NCBI GenBank assembly: GCA_017881795.1
Contig: JADGQM010000009.1
Coordinates: 1 to 32,440 of the forward strand
Length of the DNA stretch: 32,440 nt
Reading direction: 5' to 3'
DNA from: Syntrophobacteraceae bacterium
GTDB lineage: Bacteria; Desulfobacterota; Syntrophobacteria; Syntrophobacterales; Syntrophobacteraceae
Of this stretch, positions 25,583 through 32,440 are shown piece after piece. The translations under genes and the position numbers were made by a program. Within the stretch, counting starts at the first letter, position 1. Each line of letters starts with the position of its first letter. The notes under the pieces were generated by a model, which was given only the letters and a program-made list of their open reading frames with translations, was not told the DNA's origin and did no database searches.

Positions 25583-25897
25583 GTGCGCGATGAGCCTGCT
25601 GCATCCATGCGCGAGACTGCAGAGGGAACGATCATAGAAGTTTACGTTCAGCCCAGGGCGAGCAAGAATGAACTGGCTGGGATTCATGAACATACCTTGA
25701 AGGTCCGCTTAACGGCGTCGCCGGTAGAGGGAGAGGCGAATAAGGAATGCCTGAAGTTTCTCGCCAAGGTTTTCGGGGTCCCGAAAGCTCACCTGGAAAT
25801 TGTCCAGGGGCACAAATCCCGCAGCAAGACCATTCTCGTCCGGGGGGTCGTGCCGGAATTCATCCAAAACGTCCTCAAGCAGCTTGGCATCATTTGA
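25583..25897 (+). CDS. DUF167/YggU family protein
   Basis: This small protein is 104 residues from GTG 25583, which follows AGGAAGGACCAAC; the frame is open further upstream, but without a ribosome-binding site. IIEVYVQPRASKNELAGI, LKVRLTASPVEGEANKECLKFLAK and GHKSRSKTILV match the DUF167 (YggU) fold across its whole length, including the conserved PVEGxANxxxxxFLAK helix. The molecular function of the family is not established. It is followed immediately by a terminator-like hairpin, so it is probably a separate unit from the beta-oxidation genes. Confidence 0.85.
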   Translation: MRDEPAASMRETAEGTIIEVYVQPRASKNELAGIHEHTLKVRLTASPVEGEANKECLKFLAKVFGVPKAHLEIVQGHKSRSKTILVRGVVPEFIQNVLKQLGII

Positions 25898-25928
25898 TCG
25901 GCACCAATGTGGTGTTGAGAAATTTTTT
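25898..25928 (+). terminator. Terminator-like hairpin after the DUF167 gene
   Basis: TCGGCACCA (25898-25906) can pair with TGGTGTTGA (25910-25918) over 9 positions, two of them G-T, with a 3-base loop. A run of six T (25923-25928) follows four bases later. It starts right after the stop codon. Confidence 0.5.
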
Positions 25929-26021
25929 GCTTAAGCCGATACATTTTGTTAGTAGTAGAGATCATAACCTTATCAACCGACCTTCAGATGCAAAACGTCC
26001 ATTCCTTACAAGGAGGCAACC

Positions 26022-27197
26022 ATGCGTGAAGCAGTGATTGTCAGTGCGGTCAGGACTCCCCTGGGAAGCTTTAATGGTTCTCTGGGCTCAATCGGGGCAA
26101 CGAAACTGGGGTCTTTGGTCATCGAGGAAGCGGTAAAGCGGGCCGGAATCTCCAAAGAGGACGTCAATGAAGTAATTATGGGCATGGTGCTTCCCTGTGG
26201 TTACGGGCAGAACCCCGCCAAACAGGCTGCCGTCCAGGCCAACATGCCCTGGGAGGCGGAAGCTATTACCGTCAACAAGGTCTGCGGATCGGGCTTGAAA
26301 GCAGTGATGCTGGGGGCTCAGGCCATCCAGCTTGGCGATGCCGATGTGGTCGTTGCCGGAGGCATGGAGAACATGACTCTGGCGCCGTATTACCTGGACA
26401 AGGCACGGGCTGGATATCGCATGGGAGATGGCAAGATTTATGACCATATGGTCCACGACGGACTCTGGGATATCGTAAACGACTTTCACATGGGAATTTC
26501 CAATGAGCTGTGCTCAGAGAGATATAACGTCACTCGAGAGGACCAGGACCGCTACGCGGCCGAATCCTACCGACGCACCCTGACGTCCATAACATCGGGA
26601 AGATTCAAAGACGAAATCGTGCCCGTATCCGTTCCCTCACGCAAAGGTGAGCCGGTCCTCTTCAGCCAGGACGAATGTGCGCGGGAAACAACCTACGAAG
26701 CTCTGGCCAAAATGCGGTGGGCATTTAAGAAAGACGGCGTGACGACGGCCGGCAATGCTTCGGTTATCAGTGACGGCGCGGCGGCGGTGGTAGTCATGGC
26801 AAGGGAGAAAGCGGAAGCCCTGGGCTGTCGCATTATGGCGACCGTCGGGGCGCAGGCTTCGGCCGGTATTGATATGAAGTACGTCCTGGTGGCTCCCATC
26901 TGGGCAATCCCCAAGTGTTTAAAAAAAGAAGGACTCAGCCTGGGCGACGTGGACCTGTTCGAGGTCAACGAAGCCTTCAGTGGTTCTACGGTGGCGGTCA
27001 TGAAAGAACTCAAGCTTGATCCCGCTAAAACCAATGTCAATGGCGGCAGCGTTGCCCTCGGGCATCCCATCGGCGCCAGCGGTTGCCGGTTGTTGGTCAC
27101 ATTGCTGCATGAGATGGTTCGCCAGGATAAGAAGGTGGGGCTGGTTTCCCTTTGTCTGGGTGGGGGTGAAGCCGTGGCCTTGATCGTGAAGCGATAA
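26022..27197 (+). CDS. Acetyl-CoA C-acyltransferase (thiolase)
   Basis: This 391-residue thiolase has the normal length. The acyl-accepting cysteine is Cys88 in NKVCGSGLKAV; the second catalytic pair is His348 in GHPIGASG and Cys378 in SLCLGGGEA. The N-terminus EAVIVSAVRTPLGSFNGS is typical of acetoacetyl-CoA thiolases. AAGGAGGCAACC precedes the ATG. As the first gene of the plus-strand fatty-acid cluster it would cleave 3-ketoacyl-CoA to acetyl-CoA in the degradative direction, or condense acetyl-CoA in the synthetic one. Chain-length preference is not evident. Confidence 0.95.
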   Translation: MREAVIVSAVRTPLGSFNGSLGSIGATKLGSLVIEEAVKRAGISKEDVNEVIMGMVLPCGYGQNPAKQAAVQANMPWEAEAITVNKVCGSGLKAVMLGAQAIQLGDADVVVAGGMENMTLAPYYLDKARAGYRMGDGKIYDHMVHDGLWDIVNDFHMGISNELCSERYNVTREDQDRYAAESYRRTLTSITSGRFKDEIVPVSVPSRKGEPVLFSQDECARETTYEALAKMRWAFKKDGVTTAGNASVISDGAAAVVVMAREKAEALGCRIMATVGAQASAGIDMKYVLVAPIWAIPKCLKKEGLSLGDVDLFEVNEAFSGSTVAVMKELKLDPAKTNVNGGSVALGHPIGASGCRLLVTLLHEMVRQDKKVGLVSLCLGGGEAVALIVKR

Positions 27198-27258
27198 GGG
27201 GCGTCAGCAAGCAGAGCAGGTTAGAAGTCAGGTTTGCCAACAGGAGAAGGAGGAAATC

Positions 27259-28107
27259 ATGGAGCTGAAGACCTTTGGGGTGGTGGGTGCTGGTCAGATG
27301 GGTAACGGGATCGCTCAGGTGGCAGCCATGAGCGGTATGCAGGTGATCATGAACGACATCAAAGATGAGTTCGTGCAGCGTGGGCTCAAAAACATTACCA
27401 ACATCCTGAGTAGAAACGTGGACAAGGGAAAGATGAGCGCCGAAGAAAAGGATGCCATCCTCGGGCGCATCAAGACCAGCGTGCAGATCAAGGACATGGC
27501 GGCCGCCGATTATGTCGTGGAAGCGGCGACGGAGAATGAACCCATCAAACTGCAGATCTTTCGGGATCTCGATGCAGCCTGTGCCCCCGATGTCATCCTC
27601 GCTACGAACACCTCTTCCATTCCCATCGGTCGCATTGCCGCGCAGACGAAACGGCCCGAAAAAGTCATCGGCATGCATTTCATGAATCCCGTGCCGGTCA
27701 TGAAGCTCGTCGAGGTTATTCGGGGGCTGCGGACCTCGGATGAAACCTTTAAAGTGACCTGGGATCTTTCCCTCAAGTTTGGCAAGACGCCGGCGGAAGC
27801 GAACGACTTTCCCGGGTTTATTTCCAACCGGGTTCTCATGCCCATGATTAACGAAGCGGTCTATGCCGTCTACCACGGGGTGGGGAAGCCGGAGGACATT
27901 GACACCGTGATGCGTCTCGGGATGAACCATCCGATGGGGCCGCTGGCCCTGGCTGACCTCATTGGCCTGGATACCTGTCTTGCCATCATGGAGGTGCTCC
28001 ACAACGGCTTCTGTGATTCCAAATATCGCCCATGCCCGCTCCTTCGCAAATACGTTGAAGCCGGTTGGCTGGGGCGCAAGAGCGGGCGCGGATTCTACGC
28101 TTACTAG
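27259..28107 (+). CDS. hbd: 3-hydroxyacyl-CoA (3-hydroxybutyryl-CoA) dehydrogenase
   Basis: This 282-residue NAD(P)-dependent dehydrogenase has the length of Hbd. The dinucleotide-binding loop is GVVGAGQMGNGIAQ (7-20). The catalytic histidine is His140 in GMHFMNPVPVMKLVE, with the glutamate partner in that segment, and NDFPGFISNRVLMPMINEA follows. The C-terminal domain ends GRKSGRGFYAY, as in short-chain enzymes. GGAGAAGGAGGAAATC precedes the start, 61 bases after thiolase. It interconverts 3-hydroxyacyl-CoA and 3-ketoacyl-CoA between the acyl-CoA dehydrogenase and thiolase steps. The enoyl-CoA hydratase that should come between them is absent from the window. Confidence 0.95.
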   Translation: MELKTFGVVGAGQMGNGIAQVAAMSGMQVIMNDIKDEFVQRGLKNITNILSRNVDKGKMSAEEKDAILGRIKTSVQIKDMAAADYVVEAATENEPIKLQIFRDLDAACAPDVILATNTSSIPIGRIAAQTKRPEKVIGMHFMNPVPVMKLVEVIRGLRTSDETFKVTWDLSLKFGKTPAEANDFPGFISNRVLMPMINEAVYAVYHGVGKPEDIDTVMRLGMNHPMGPLALADLIGLDTCLAIMEVLHNGFCDSKYRPCPLLRKYVEAGWLGRKSGRGFYAY

Positions 28108-28143
28108 GCAGTCGTTAAGATTATCGGATTCATGACACAGCTT

Positions 28144-28193
28144 GTGGGGCAGGCTTTCCAGCCTGCCAGGGGCAGGTTGGAAAACTGCCCCAC
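28144..28193. repeat. Palindromic element between hbd and the first acyl-CoA dehydrogenase
   Basis: GTGGGGCAG (28144-28152) pairs with CTGCCCCAC (28185-28193), and the arms continue inward to give about 23 nearly complementary positions. The left arm by itself folds as GGCAGGCT-TTCC-AGCCTGCC (28148-28167). No T-tract follows. It looks more like a dispersed REP-type element than a terminator, though it could shorten transcripts after hbd. No second copy was found in the window. Confidence 0.6.
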
Positions 28194-28254
28194 CGTCAAG
28201 CATCAAACTGGGCCACTTATTTTGTGCAGCCCTTGACCGGGCAGGATGGATGAG

Positions 28255-29403
28255 ATGGACTTTGAATTGACGCAAGAACAAAAAACCATTCGGGATACTG
28301 CCGCACAATTTGTTAAACACGAACTGGAACCCATCGCCGCAGAATTAGACCAAACTAAGAATCGCGAAAAACTGAAAGGCATCTTGAAGAAGCTCGCGGA
28401 TCTCGGCTTCATGGGCCTTAACGTGGACCGTAAGTACGGAGGAACCGCGGCAGGAACCGTGGCTTTCTCCCTGGCCATGACGGAACTGGGGCGAGCCTGT
28501 GCTTCAACCACGGTGACCACGTCGGTCACCAACATGGTTGCCGAGGTGATCCAGGTGGTTGGCAGCGAACCATTGCGGGAGAAGTACATTCCGTCCCTTT
28601 GTAATGGTGAGTTTGCCGCCGGCGGTTTCGCACTGACTGAAGCCGGGGCCGGTTCGGACCCCGCAGCGATGCGCATGAGCGCCGTCCTGGATGGCGATCA
28701 TTGGGTGCTGAATGGCCAAAAGCTTTTTATTAGCAGTGCCGAATTTGCCGGTGTTTTTGTGGTGTGGGCGGTAAGCGATAAAGAAGCGCGCAAGGGCAAA
28801 GGGATCAGCTGTTTTCTGGTTGAGCCGTCATTCCCGGGCTTGAGGATCGGCAAGGAAGAAAAGAAACTCGGGCAGTTGGCCTCTCCGACCAACGAGCTGA
28901 TCTGTGACAACTGCCTCGTTCCGAAGGAAAACCTTCTGGGCGTCCCCAATGATGGTTTCCGGATTGCCGCTGCCGAACTGGCTGGTGGACGGATCGGCAT
29001 TGGCTCCATGTCTCTCGGCATCGGGCTGGCCGCCATGGATTTTGCCAGAGACTATGTCAAAGAACAGGCGCGGCTCGACTTGCCTGCCTTCAGGCGTCGA
29101 GGCGCCGACAGGATGCTTGCGGACAACACTACGCGCCTTGCGGGAGCAAGGTTTCTGCTTCTGCGTGCGGCTTTCCTTAAGGATCAGAAAACGTTCTATG
29201 CCAAGGAAGCTTCGATGGCTAAAGTCTATGCCACGGAAGCGGCAAACCAGGCCTGCCATGATGCCATGGAGATTCTCGGCGATTATGGCTATACTCAGGA
29301 TTGCCCCGTGGAACGTTTTTACCGCGATGTGCGCGTCACCTCGATCTATGAGGGAACCAGTGAAATCCAGCGCCTGATCATCGCGCGCGAATTGCTGCGG
29401 TAG
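28255..29403 (+). CDS. Acyl-CoA dehydrogenase family protein, first of a pair
   Basis: This 382-residue protein starts from ATG 28255 (MDFELTQEQ, the usual beginning; the frame also offers ATG 28246). The flavin-side motif TEAGAGSD (128-135) and FISSAEF (from 158) are in place, and the catalytic base is Glu366 in IYEGTSEIQRL. The C-terminal motifs that contact the neighbouring subunit's FAD are degenerate: where RxQFGxPI is expected there is EQARLDLP (270-277), the FQA-x-Q stretch is RRRGAD, and QIxGGxG is MEILGDYG (338-345). It is followed 66 bases later by a second acyl-CoA dehydrogenase with the opposite pattern, then by an ETF. It would form the catalytic half of a 2,3-dehydrogenation of an acyl-CoA. 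Confidence 0.93.
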   Translation: MDFELTQEQKTIRDTAAQFVKHELEPIAAELDQTKNREKLKGILKKLADLGFMGLNVDRKYGGTAAGTVAFSLAMTELGRACASTTVTTSVTNMVAEVIQVVGSEPLREKYIPSLCNGEFAAGGFALTEAGAGSDPAAMRMSAVLDGDHWVLNGQKLFISSAEFAGVFVVWAVSDKEARKGKGISCFLVEPSFPGLRIGKEEKKLGQLASPTNELICDNCLVPKENLLGVPNDGFRIAAAELAGGRIGIGSMSLGIGLAAMDFARDYVKEQARLDLPAFRRRGADRMLADNTTRLAGARFLLLRAAFLKDQKTFYAKEASMAKVYATEAANQACHDAMEILGDYGYTQDCPVERFYRDVRVTSIYEGTSEIQRLIIARELLR

Positions 29404-29469
29404 CTGAGCACAAGGAGCTCGATCGGTTAGCCCGCACAACCTTGTTCGTTTCCCAAGGCGGAGGTTATC

Positions 29470-30606
29470 ATGCACCTTGAACTGACAGAAGAACAACAAC
29501 TGGTCCGAGCCAGTGTGAGAGAGTTTTGTGAAAAGTATATAGAACCCTTAGCCGATGCGGTCGATCAGGAACCCTGTTTCCCTTCCGAGAATGTCAAGAG
29601 ACTGGCCGAACAGGATTGGCTGGGTATTCCCTATCCTGAAGAGTATGGTGGCGCTGGGGCCGACTATCTGACCCACATCATCGCCGTCGAAGAGCTGTCT
29701 CGTGCTTGCGCCGCCACCGGATCCATTGTCGAGGCCAATGCCTCCCTGGTCGGCTTTCCCCTGTTCAAGTTCGGCACGGAAGAGCAAAGAAAGAAATACC
29801 TCACCCCCCTTTGCAAGGGAGAAATGCTGGGGGCGTTCGCGTGGACCGAAGCCGGCGCCGCCACTGTCGCTTATGGAGCCACAACGGCGGTTTCGGAAGG
29901 CAACGAGTACGTGCTTAATGGCGCCAAAACGTTCGTTTTGTACGCCCCGGTTGCAGGGGTCTTCATTGTCTTTGCAGCCACCGACAAATCCAAGGGAACC
30001 GAGGGACTGAGCGCATTCATCGTCCCTGCCGACACTCCGGGAATTAAGGCCGGGGAGCAGGTGAAAAAAATGGGGTTGCGTGGTGCTTTGACCTCTGAGC
30101 TCGTGCTGAAGGACTGCCGCATCCCCAAAGAGAACCTGCTGGGTCAGGAAGGACAGGGGTTTACCATCGCCACAACGACCCTCGACGGTTGCCGGATAGG
30201 CATTGCCGCCCAGGCATTGGGTATTGCCGAGGCCGCTCTGGAGGAGTCCGTTCGCTACTCCAAGGAACGAGTCCAGTTTGACAAGCCGATCTGCACTTTC
30301 CAGGCAATCCAGTGGATGCTTGCGAATATGGCCATTGAAGTGGAAGTCTCCAGGTATCTGACGTATCACGCCGCCTGGTGTTATGATCAAGGTCTGCCTT
30401 ACAGCAAAGAAGCTGCCATGGCAAAGCTCATGGCTTCGCAGACGGCAGTGCGTCAGACCGACACGGCGGTCCAGATTCATGGCGGTATTGGCACCGTAAA
30501 AGGTCAGAAAGTCGAACGTCTCTATCGTGACGCCAAGATCACTCAGATTTATGAAGGCACTCCGGACGTCATGAGGATGACTATTGCCGACAGCCTGCTT
30601 CAGTAA
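29470..30606 (+). CDS. Acyl-CoA dehydrogenase family protein, second of a pair
   Basis: This 378-residue protein has GGAGG six bases before its ATG. It keeps the neighbour-subunit FAD motifs ERVQFDKPI (266-274), FQAIQW (277-282) and VQIHGGIG (334-341). The flavin-side motif is altered: TEAGAATV (126-133) replaces TExGAGSD, and FVLYAP (155-160) replaces the usual FITN/FISN. Glu362 remains in YEGTPDVMR, but the following S-E-I is P-D-V. LTLDGCRIGIAAQALGIAEAAL-type helices are normal (its version begins TTLDGCRIG). Together with the preceding gene it probably forms a heteromeric enzyme; as a homotetramer its flavin site would be unusual. It is 31 bases upstream of the ETF beta gene. Confidence 0.93.
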   Translation: MHLELTEEQQLVRASVREFCEKYIEPLADAVDQEPCFPSENVKRLAEQDWLGIPYPEEYGGAGADYLTHIIAVEELSRACAATGSIVEANASLVGFPLFKFGTEEQRKKYLTPLCKGEMLGAFAWTEAGAATVAYGATTAVSEGNEYVLNGAKTFVLYAPVAGVFIVFAATDKSKGTEGLSAFIVPADTPGIKAGEQVKKMGLRGALTSELVLKDCRIPKENLLGQEGQGFTIATTTLDGCRIGIAAQALGIAEAALEESVRYSKERVQFDKPICTFQAIQWMLANMAIEVEVSRYLTYHAAWCYDQGLPYSKEAAMAKLMASQTAVRQTDTAVQIHGGIGTVKGQKVERLYRDAKITQIYEGTPDVMRMTIADSLLQ

Positions 30607-30637
30607 TGATTTTAGAGAGAAATGAGAAAGGTGATCG

Positions 30638-31411
30638 ATGCTCAAGGTAATTACGTGTTTCAAATGGGTTATAGATGAAGCTGACGTCAAGGTTGACGCC
30701 AGTTCGCGGAGGCTCATTCTCGATCGAGTGGGTTATAAGATCAGCCTTTACGACCGGAACGCCATTGAAGAGGCAGCACTCCTTCAGGAAAAACACGGCG
30801 CCAGTATTGTTGCCGTAACCGTGGCGCCGCCCACCGCCAAGCAATGCCTGAAGGACGCACTCTCCCGGGGGGCTGATAAGGCCTGCTTCGTAAACGATCC
30901 TTCTCTGGTGGACCTCGAACCCACGCAGACTGCAGCCTTGCTGGCTGCCGCCATTAAAGGGCAAGGGGACTTCGACCTCATCCTCTGCGGCGAAGGTTCC
31001 AGTGACCTTTACACCCAGCAAGTTGGGCCGATCCTGGCTGAGAAGCTGGGTATTCCTTGTGGCACTTATGTTAACAAGCTGACGGTGATAGAGGGTGAGA
31101 AACGGGTTATCGCCGAACGCAAACTGGATGACTGTGTTGAGATCGTATCCATACAGTTGCCGGCTCTCGTGACGGTTTTGCCGGATATCAATACACCCCG
31201 GATACCCACTCTGAAACAGGTTCTCGCAGCCGGGAAAAAGCCCGTCGATAACATTACGTTAGATAAGCTTGAATCACCATCCGAACCAGGTTTGGAGACA
31301 ACCAGCATTTTGGGAGCGACGATGGAGCGGCGGCGTCTTAAGTTCGGGGCTGAAGCGGAAAATATCCGGGCAGCGGTAGGCGCCTTGTTGAAAGAAGGAG
31401 TTATCACTTAA
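30638..31411 (+). CDS. etfB: Electron-transfer flavoprotein beta subunit, FixA-type
   Basis: This 257-residue ETF beta subunit is closest in pattern to FixA (E. coli carnitine-pathway and nitrogen-fixer types): ITCFKWVIDEADVKVD at the N-terminus, then ISLYDRNAIEEAALL, and ILCGEGSSDLYTQQVGP in place of the canonical GxxxIDGDxxQVGP. LPALVTVLPDINTPRIPTLKQVL (here split: VLPDINTPRIP) is the usual recognition-loop region. It binds the AMP or second flavin of the ETF heterodimer and accepts electrons from acyl-CoA dehydrogenases. It is followed by its alpha partner after 13 bases. FixC/FixX-type quinone oxidoreductase genes, if present, lie beyond the window. Confidence 0.93.
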   Translation: MLKVITCFKWVIDEADVKVDASSRRLILDRVGYKISLYDRNAIEEAALLQEKHGASIVAVTVAPPTAKQCLKDALSRGADKACFVNDPSLVDLEPTQTAALLAAAIKGQGDFDLILCGEGSSDLYTQQVGPILAEKLGIPCGTYVNKLTVIEGEKRVIAERKLDDCVEIVSIQLPALVTVLPDINTPRIPTLKQVLAAGKKPVDNITLDKLESPSEPGLETTSILGATMERRRLKFGAEAENIRAAVGALLKEGVIT

Positions 31412-31424
31412 GGAGTGCTCATCT

Positions 31425-32381
31425 ATGGCAGGGATTTGGGTTTTCGCTGAAAACCGAGAACACACACTGGAACTCTTGAATGCCGGGAAGAGCCTGGCAG
31501 GAGATTTGGGGGCGAAGCTGGCGGCTTTTGCATCGAGCACCCAATTGGCCCAGGAATATATTGCTCATGGGGCTGATGAAGTCTTACTTCTCGCTCCACT
31601 CGCCGAGGACCAGCCGCTGGAATCCTACGTTCCCGTTATCGCCGATGCCGCCCGCACGGAAGACCCTGAGGTGTTTCTCATTGCAGCAACGCCGCGCGGG
31701 AAGGAAATCGCCGCTCGCGTTGCCGCCCGCCTGAATACGGGGCTTTGCAGTGACTGTAGTGGTTTTGAGCTCGATAAGGAAAAGAAACTGCTCAAAATGG
31801 ATCGCTTGTTTTTCGGGGGATTGGCAGTGCAGACGGTCATGTGCACTGCCCGTCCTCAGATGGCTACGATTCCTCCCCGGACTTTCGACCCAGCTACGGA
31901 GCAGGAGGGCCGGCAAGGAACGATAAAAGAGCTTCCGCCTGCTCCCTCCTCGGGTGTGCAAGTACTGCAAAGGACTCCGAAGACGCGAGAAGCTGTGGAC
32001 ATCACCGAAGCCAAGATCGTGGTTTGCGTCGGCCGGGGCGTGGCCAAGCAGGAAGATATCGCTTTAGCCAAGGAATTGGCCAAAGTGCTCGGCGGTGAGG
32101 TGGCCTGTTCGCGGCCAATCGCCGAAGAGTTGCACTGGCTGCCCGAGGAGGTATACCTGGGCATCTCGGGGAAAAAGGTCAAGCCCGATCTTTACGTCGG
32201 GATCGGCATATCCGGTCAGATCCAGCATGTGACAGGCATCCGGGACAGTAAAGTGATCTTTGCGATCAACCGCGACGAGAGCGCCCCTATTTTTGAAGCA
32301 GCCGACTACGGCATCGTGGGGGATCTCTACAAGGTTGTCCCGCAGCTCATCGAGGAATTCAAGTCAGCCTTGAAGCAATAA
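31425..32381 (+). CDS. etfA: Electron-transfer flavoprotein alpha subunit, FixB-type
   Basis: This 318-residue ETF alpha subunit has the N-terminal GIWVFAENREHTLELLNAG start and TPRGKEIAARVAARLNTGLCSDC. The FAD domain near the C-terminus is VVCVGRGVAKQEDIALA, ACSRPIAEE, GISGQIQH and FAINRDESAPIFEAADYGIVGD (split here as APIFEAADYGIVGD). All are complete, so FAD binding should be normal. Like its partner it resembles FixB. AAGGAGTGCTCATCT precedes the ATG. The last 59 bases of the window hold no gene start I can identify. Confidence 0.94.
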   Translation: MAGIWVFAENREHTLELLNAGKSLAGDLGAKLAAFASSTQLAQEYIAHGADEVLLLAPLAEDQPLESYVPVIADAARTEDPEVFLIAATPRGKEIAARVAARLNTGLCSDCSGFELDKEKKLLKMDRLFFGGLAVQTVMCTARPQMATIPPRTFDPATEQEGRQGTIKELPPAPSSGVQVLQRTPKTREAVDITEAKIVVCVGRGVAKQEDIALAKELAKVLGGEVACSRPIAEELHWLPEEVYLGISGKKVKPDLYVGIGISGQIQHVTGIRDSKVIFAINRDESAPIFEAADYGIVGDLYKVVPQLIEEFKSALKQ

Positions 32382-32440
32382 ACCAGGCGGCAGTATAGCA
32401 AGGAGCCGTTACAAAATAACCGTAGCAATTGCTCAGTTTG

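Noticed and set aside
27097-28320. 407-codon open frame on the minus strand opposite hbd
   Set aside because: It lies entirely antisense to a well-supported Hbd gene, is histidine/proline-rich, and shows no family motif; it is a codon-bias shadow.
28828-29499. 223-codon minus-strand frame opposite the first acyl-CoA dehydrogenase
   Set aside because: Shadow of the real gene without any motif.
29548-30717. 389-codon open frame on the minus strand opposite the second acyl-CoA dehydrogenase
   Set aside because: It mirrors the real gene, has low-complexity composition and no recognisable domain.
1-32440. CRISPR arrays, tRNA or rRNA genes, transposases, integrases
   Set aside because: I looked for regularly spaced repeats, cloverleaf-like segments and transposase or integrase motifs and saw none. 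This is by eye only; tRNAscan-SE and an IS search would settle it.

Overview
The window reads as a bacterial chromosome segment of roughly mid-50s % GC, densely packed with short spacers and overlapping stops and starts. The gene content suggests an anaerobe: a four-subunit 2-oxoacid:ferredoxin oxidoreductase, a tungsten-type aldehyde:ferredoxin oxidoreductase, a GlcDEF-like hydroxyacid dehydrogenase, and a beta-oxidation cluster with an electron-transfer flavoprotein. A syntrophic or sulfate-reducing Desulfobacterota (formerly Deltaproteobacteria) fits best. That placement is inferred from gene content, because no rRNA or other phylogenetic marker is present.

Layout. (1) 1-2762, plus strand: the 3' part of a cysteine desulfurase, mnmA and a ThiF/MoeB-type E1-like protein, a sulfur-transfer group. 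(2) 3003-9554, minus strand: a LarA-like protein, glcD, glcF and glcE homologues and a metallo-beta-lactamase-fold hydrolase. This block lies between two direct copies of the 3' end of a 2-oxoacid oxidoreductase gamma-subunit gene, the left one a pseudogene fragment. (3) 9639-19382, minus strand, transcribed from right to left: MFS transporter, pxpB, pxpC, pxpA, a large glutamate dehydrogenase, then korD, korA, korB and korC. (4) 19590-22221, minus: an orphan branched-chain-amino-acid-type binding protein and a secreted amidohydrolase. (5) 22222-23531: 1.3 kb without an intact gene, holding a broken PRC-barrel gene and a cluster of dyad symmetries. (6) 23532-25274, minus: aldehyde ferredoxin oxidoreductase with a clear terminator. 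(7) 25583-32381, plus: a small DUF167 protein, then thiolase, 3-hydroxyacyl-CoA dehydrogenase, two acyl-CoA dehydrogenases and a FixAB-type ETF.

How the genes work together. Block 3 spells out one route: import of a small acid, ATP-dependent opening of 5-oxoproline to glutamate (PxpABC), oxidation to 2-oxoglutarate (GDH), and oxidation to succinyl-CoA with reduction of ferredoxin (KorDABC). Block 7 carries fatty-acyl/butyrate-type beta-oxidation steps but lacks an enoyl-CoA hydratase.

The observation I rate highest is in block 7. The two adjacent acyl-CoA dehydrogenases have lost complementary halves of the FAD site. The first keeps the flavin-side motif but has lost the neighbour-subunit adenine/pyrophosphate motifs; the second shows the reverse. 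This predicts an obligate heteromeric enzyme with one FAD site per pair.
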